A stretch of DNA of 13,742 nt from Actinomycetes bacterium. GTDB taxonomy: Bacteria; Actinomycetota; Actinomycetes; Streptosporangiales; Streptosporangiaceae. The notes beneath the pieces were generated by a model. It ran no database searches. It saw only the letters and a list, made by a program, of their open reading frames with translations, and was not told where the DNA came from. The DNA lies in the NCBI GenBank assembly GCA_025964635.1, contig JAOPYP010000350.1, forward strand, positions 1-13,742. The letters run 5' to 3'. Position numbers and translations under genes: made by a program. Positions 11,518 to 13,742 of this stretch are shown piece by piece. The number at the start of each line of letters is the position of its first letter. Positions within the stretch are counted from its first letter, which is position 1.

Positions 11518-13742
11518 GGCGGCCCATGGTCGCCGCGTGCGCGATCAGCATCGAGTCGGGCGGGGTCACATCGACGCCGTCCGGGTTATTGAGGTAGCCG
11601 GGCCTGCTGCCCGCGACCCCGGTATGCCCGTACTGCCAGACGATCCGGTTGCTGACCGGGTCGATCACGATCACCCGGTGGTTGTAGTCGTCGTTGACCA
11701 GGATGTCCCCGTTGGGCAGGGGGAGGGCCAGGGACGGGTGGTCCAGCCCGCCGAACCGCCACCGCAGCTGCCCGCTCCCGGTGAACTCCACCACCTGGCC
11801 GGGGGTCGAGTAGTCAGCGGTCAGGTAGAGCCCGGGGTAGACCTCGTTGGTGTCCGACGGGTAGCTGACCCCCGGCGGATTGGCCGACCACGAGACGTGG
11901 CCGGACAGGCTGACGGCGTTCACCCAGCTCCCGTTGATCTCGGTGACCAGGTACTTGCCGTTGGTCATCGGGAAGGCGCCGTTGGGGCTGCCGAACCGCC
12001 GGGGCGGATCGTGCCAGCAGACGTTGCTGGCCGGCCCGATGATCCGGGCCGGCCGGTGCGCCGGCGGCCTGACCAGGATGATCCGGCAGTTCTTGATGTC
12101 GGCGGACAGCATGTCCCCGCCGGGCAGCAGCATCGCGTCATCCGGGTTGGACACGTGGTTGGCGCCTGAGCCGGGCACCCCCGGAGTGCCGTACCGGTAG
12201 GTGATCCGGTGCGTGGCGATGTTGATCACGCTGATGACGGAGTCGTCCTCCTCGGTGGCGATGATGTCCTTGCCGTTCGGGGAGAAGAAGGCGTCGTCGG
12301 GCACCCGGAAGGTCTGCCTCCGGGCCAGATCGCCGGGTTTCGGGAACTGCCACCGGATGCGGCCCTGCGGGTCCACGACCAGCAGCCGGTTGTTGTGGTT
12401 GTCGGCGATCAGGACGTCACCCGGGAGTGCGGCCGGATCAGAGTGGGGCGCCAGGTGGCCGCGTCCGTGCGGCGGGCTCAGCCACGGCTGGCTGGGCAGC
12501 GCGAGATCGCCCCCGCCGCTGCCGCCGAGCGTCCGGGCCGAGCGGGCATCCAGCGCGCTGCCTGGCGTCACTGACGGGATGGCCGCGGCGGCCGGGACCA
12601 GCCTGAGTTCGGTGACCGTGGGCACCGGGCGCTTCCCGTTGTCCCCGCCGACCAGGAACGCGGTGCTGCCCAGCACGCCGGCGCCGGCGTTGGCCACCGG
12701 GACCGGCAGGGTGCCCGCCACGGCCGCCTGGTGGCCGGGCTGGTAGCGGAGCACGGCGCCGCTGGTCGTGAGCGGGGCCGACGGGCTGGCCGTGGCCTGC
12801 CCCGGCCGGCCCGGGGCGGTCTGCCCGCCCGCGATGTAGAGGGCCCCGCCGAGCCTGAACGCGGCCGCGCCGGTCACTGGCTGGGGCAGGTGCCCGGCTA
12901 TCGCCGCCGCCGCGACTTTTTGCCTCCTAACGGTCTGACCGCCAGTGGCCGGGCCAGAGCCGGGGAGGGTGATCCGCTGGATGTCGTTCGTGATGCCGTG
13001 GCTGGTCTGGCCGCCGAAGACCCAGATCTGGCGGCCCAGCAGCGCCACCGCCGGGTAGCGGACCGGGACCGCGAGCCTCGCGGCGACCATGAAGTGGCGG
13101 CCGTCCCGGGTGGCCAGGGCCGTCGCGGCGTACCGGGTCCCGTCGTACCCGCCGAGCAGGTACGCGGTGCCGCCCCGGGTCACCGCCACCAGGTCCGAGC
13201 GCGGGCCGGGCAGCGATCCGGCCCCCGCGCGGGTGCCGCGGGCGGGGACCGCCTGTCCCGGGGAGGCCTGTCCCGGGGAGGCCTGTCCCGGGGCGGCCTG
13301 CCCGGGGACCGCCGGGACCTCCTGCACGGTGGCCACGCTGCCCTGCTGGCCGCCGCCGAACACGAAGGTGTGCCCGCCCACCGTGGCGCCGGCCGCGTCG
13401 TGCGTGGGGACCGCGAGCCGGCCCACCCGGGTGGTTCCGCCGGTCGCCGGGTTGAGCAGCCGCACCGCGGCGGTGGAGGTCGCCTGAGCCGTGAGCCCGC
13501 CGGCGATGAGCAGGTCCCGGCCGCTGGGCAGGACGACCTCCCGGGCCAGCCCGGACGGGAGCTGGTACGGCGCGGGGGATACCTGCAGGCTGAGCGCCCC
13601 TGCCGATCGTGCCCCCGACGGGCCGGCCGCGGCGCCTGGCGCAGTGCCCGGGCGAGCGGTCCGGGGGCTGCCGGAGGGCTGGGCGTGGCCCGGGCCGCCG
13701 GCCGAGCAGGCCGCCACCAGCAGGGTCAGCCCGAGGCCCGCG
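11513..13742 (-). CDS. Secreted lipoprotein with Kelch-type and NHL/PQQ-like beta-propellers (5' end beyond window)
   Basis: The minus-strand frame is open to the window edge. The first visible residues, AGLGLTLLVAACSAGG, are a signal-peptide core with lipobox VAAC, so the start lies outside and the mature protein should be a lipid-anchored exported protein. After a Pro/Ala/Gly spacer come Kelch-like blades (about 13570-12600; LIAGGL, FVFGGG, YLLGGYDGTRYAA, WVFGGQ, YIAGGQ, FLVGGDNG). A linker rich in Gly/Ser/Pro follows. Then come six blades (about 12430-11550) such as GDVLIADNHNNRLLVVDPQG, and LPNGDILVNDDYNHRVIVID with IVWQYG, typical of NHL or PQQ-like propellers. No catalytic residues are recognised; ligand or partner binding at the cell surface is the plausible role. 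A PGQAS repeat tract interrupts the Kelch part, and a short stretch of AT-rich codons lies near 12911-12928. Convergent with the YccF-family gene. Confidence 0.88.
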   Translation of the reverse strand, partial: AGLGLTLLVAACSAGGPGHAQPSGSPRTARPGTAPGAAAGPSGARSAGALSLQVSPAPYQLPSGLAREVVLPSGRDLLIAGGLTAQATSTAAVRLLNPATGGTTRVGRLAVPTHDAAGATVGGHTFVFGGGQQGSVATVQEVPAVPGQAAPGQASPGQASPGQAVPARGTRAGAGSLPGPRSDLVAVTRGGTAYLLGGYDGTRYAATALATRDGRHFMVAARLAVPVRYPAVALLGRQIWVFGGQTSHGITNDIQRITLPGSGPATGGQTVRRQKVAAAAIAGHLPQPVTGAAAFRLGGALYIAGGQTAPGRPGQATASPSAPLTTSGAVLRYQPGHQAAVAGTLPVPVANAGAGVLGSTAFLVGGDNGKRPVPTVTELRLVPAAAAIPSVTPGSALDARSARTLGGSGGGDLALPSQPWLSPPHGRGHLAPHSDPAALPGDVLIADNHNNRLLVVDPQGRIRWQFPKPGDLARRQTFRVPDDAFFSPNGKDIIATEEDDSVISVINIATHRITYRYGTPGVPGSGANHVSNPDDAMLLPGGDMLSADIKNCRIILVRPPAHRPARIIGPASNVCWHDPPRRFGSPNGAFPMTNGKYLVTEINGSWVNAVSLSGHVSWSANPPGVSYPSDTNEVYPGLYLTADYSTPGQVVEFTGSGQLRWRFGGLDHPSLALPLPNGDILVNDDYNHRVIVIDPVSNRIVWQYGHTGVAGSRPGYLNNPDGVDVTPPDSMLIAHAATMGRP
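13251..13310 (-). repeat. 15-bp minisatellite inside the lipoprotein gene (four units)
   Basis: On the plus strand the unit GCCTGTCCCGGGGAG occurs exactly at 13251-13265 and 13266-13280, with one change at 13281-13295 and a more diverged copy at 13296-13310. On the coding strand it encodes PGQA(S/A) repeats in a Pro/Gly/Ala-rich loop between Kelch blades. The unit is a multiple of three, so copy-number change keeps the frame. Confidence 0.9.

Noticed and set aside
12911..12925. Programmed ribosomal frameshift site (AGGAGG next to CAAAAAG)
   Set aside because: The Shine-Dalgarno-like sequence is directly adjacent instead of about 10 bases upstream, the codon phase does not fit a slippery heptamer, and the frame continues for about 470 sensible codons.
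13251..13310. CRISPR-like repeats
   Set aside because: The units are directly adjacent, 15 bp, in frame inside a coding region, without spacers or cas genes.
13715..13717. GTG as the start of the lipoprotein gene
   Set aside because: It lies inside a signal-peptide core (LGLTLLVAAC) whose frame is open to the window edge, so the real start is upstream of the window's end.

Overview
This is a very GC-rich chromosomal segment (G/C in almost every third codon position, several GTG starts, 4-bp GTGA stop/start overlaps) from a high-GC actinobacterium. Gene order and protein content (infB-ylxP-rbfA-nrnA-truB, ribF, rpsO, pnp, M16 protease, dapB) match the conserved nusA/infB to dapB neighbourhood of Streptomyces-like and Streptosporangiales-like Actinomycetia. 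I cannot name a genus from the sequence alone.

Layout. Bases 1-3262 hold the end of infB, then ylxP (DUF503), rbfA, nrnA and truB on the plus strand, nearly gapless. This is a translation-initiation, ribosome-maturation and RNA-turnover operon. A perfect 13-bp hairpin sits between infB and ylxP, and a perfect 14-bp hairpin directly follows truB. Bases 3320-4556 hold a stand-alone class I DAHP synthase (shikimate pathway), with its own candidate promoter and a tandemly duplicated hairpin directly after its stop. It interrupts the usual truB-ribF adjacency. Bases 4636-10794 return to the conserved order: ribF (FMN/FAD synthesis), rpsO, pnp, an M16 zinc protease overlapping pnp by 4 bp, and dapB (lysine and peptidoglycan precursor). 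The rpsO leader and the 290-bp rpsO-pnp gap are rich in inverted repeats, fitting post-transcriptional control of S15 and PNPase.

After dapB the usual continuation seen in relatives (thyX/dapA/RNase J type genes) is absent. Instead there is a small DUF2277 gene with a leaderless-type promoter and a YccF-family membrane protein. Convergent to them on the minus strand is a large secreted lipoprotein combining a Kelch-type propeller and an NHL/PQQ-like propeller. Its 5' end runs off the window: a lipobox (VAAC) is visible at the edge. An 8-bp-stem hairpin contains the stop codons of both convergent genes.

I found no CRISPR array, phage, transposon, tRNA, rRNA or defence system. Most of the window is core housekeeping. 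The unusual material is the DAHP synthase cassette and its duplicated hairpins, the structured RNA leaders, the leaderless DUF2277 gene, and the two-propeller lipoprotein with an internal 15-bp minisatellite and a rare-codon island.
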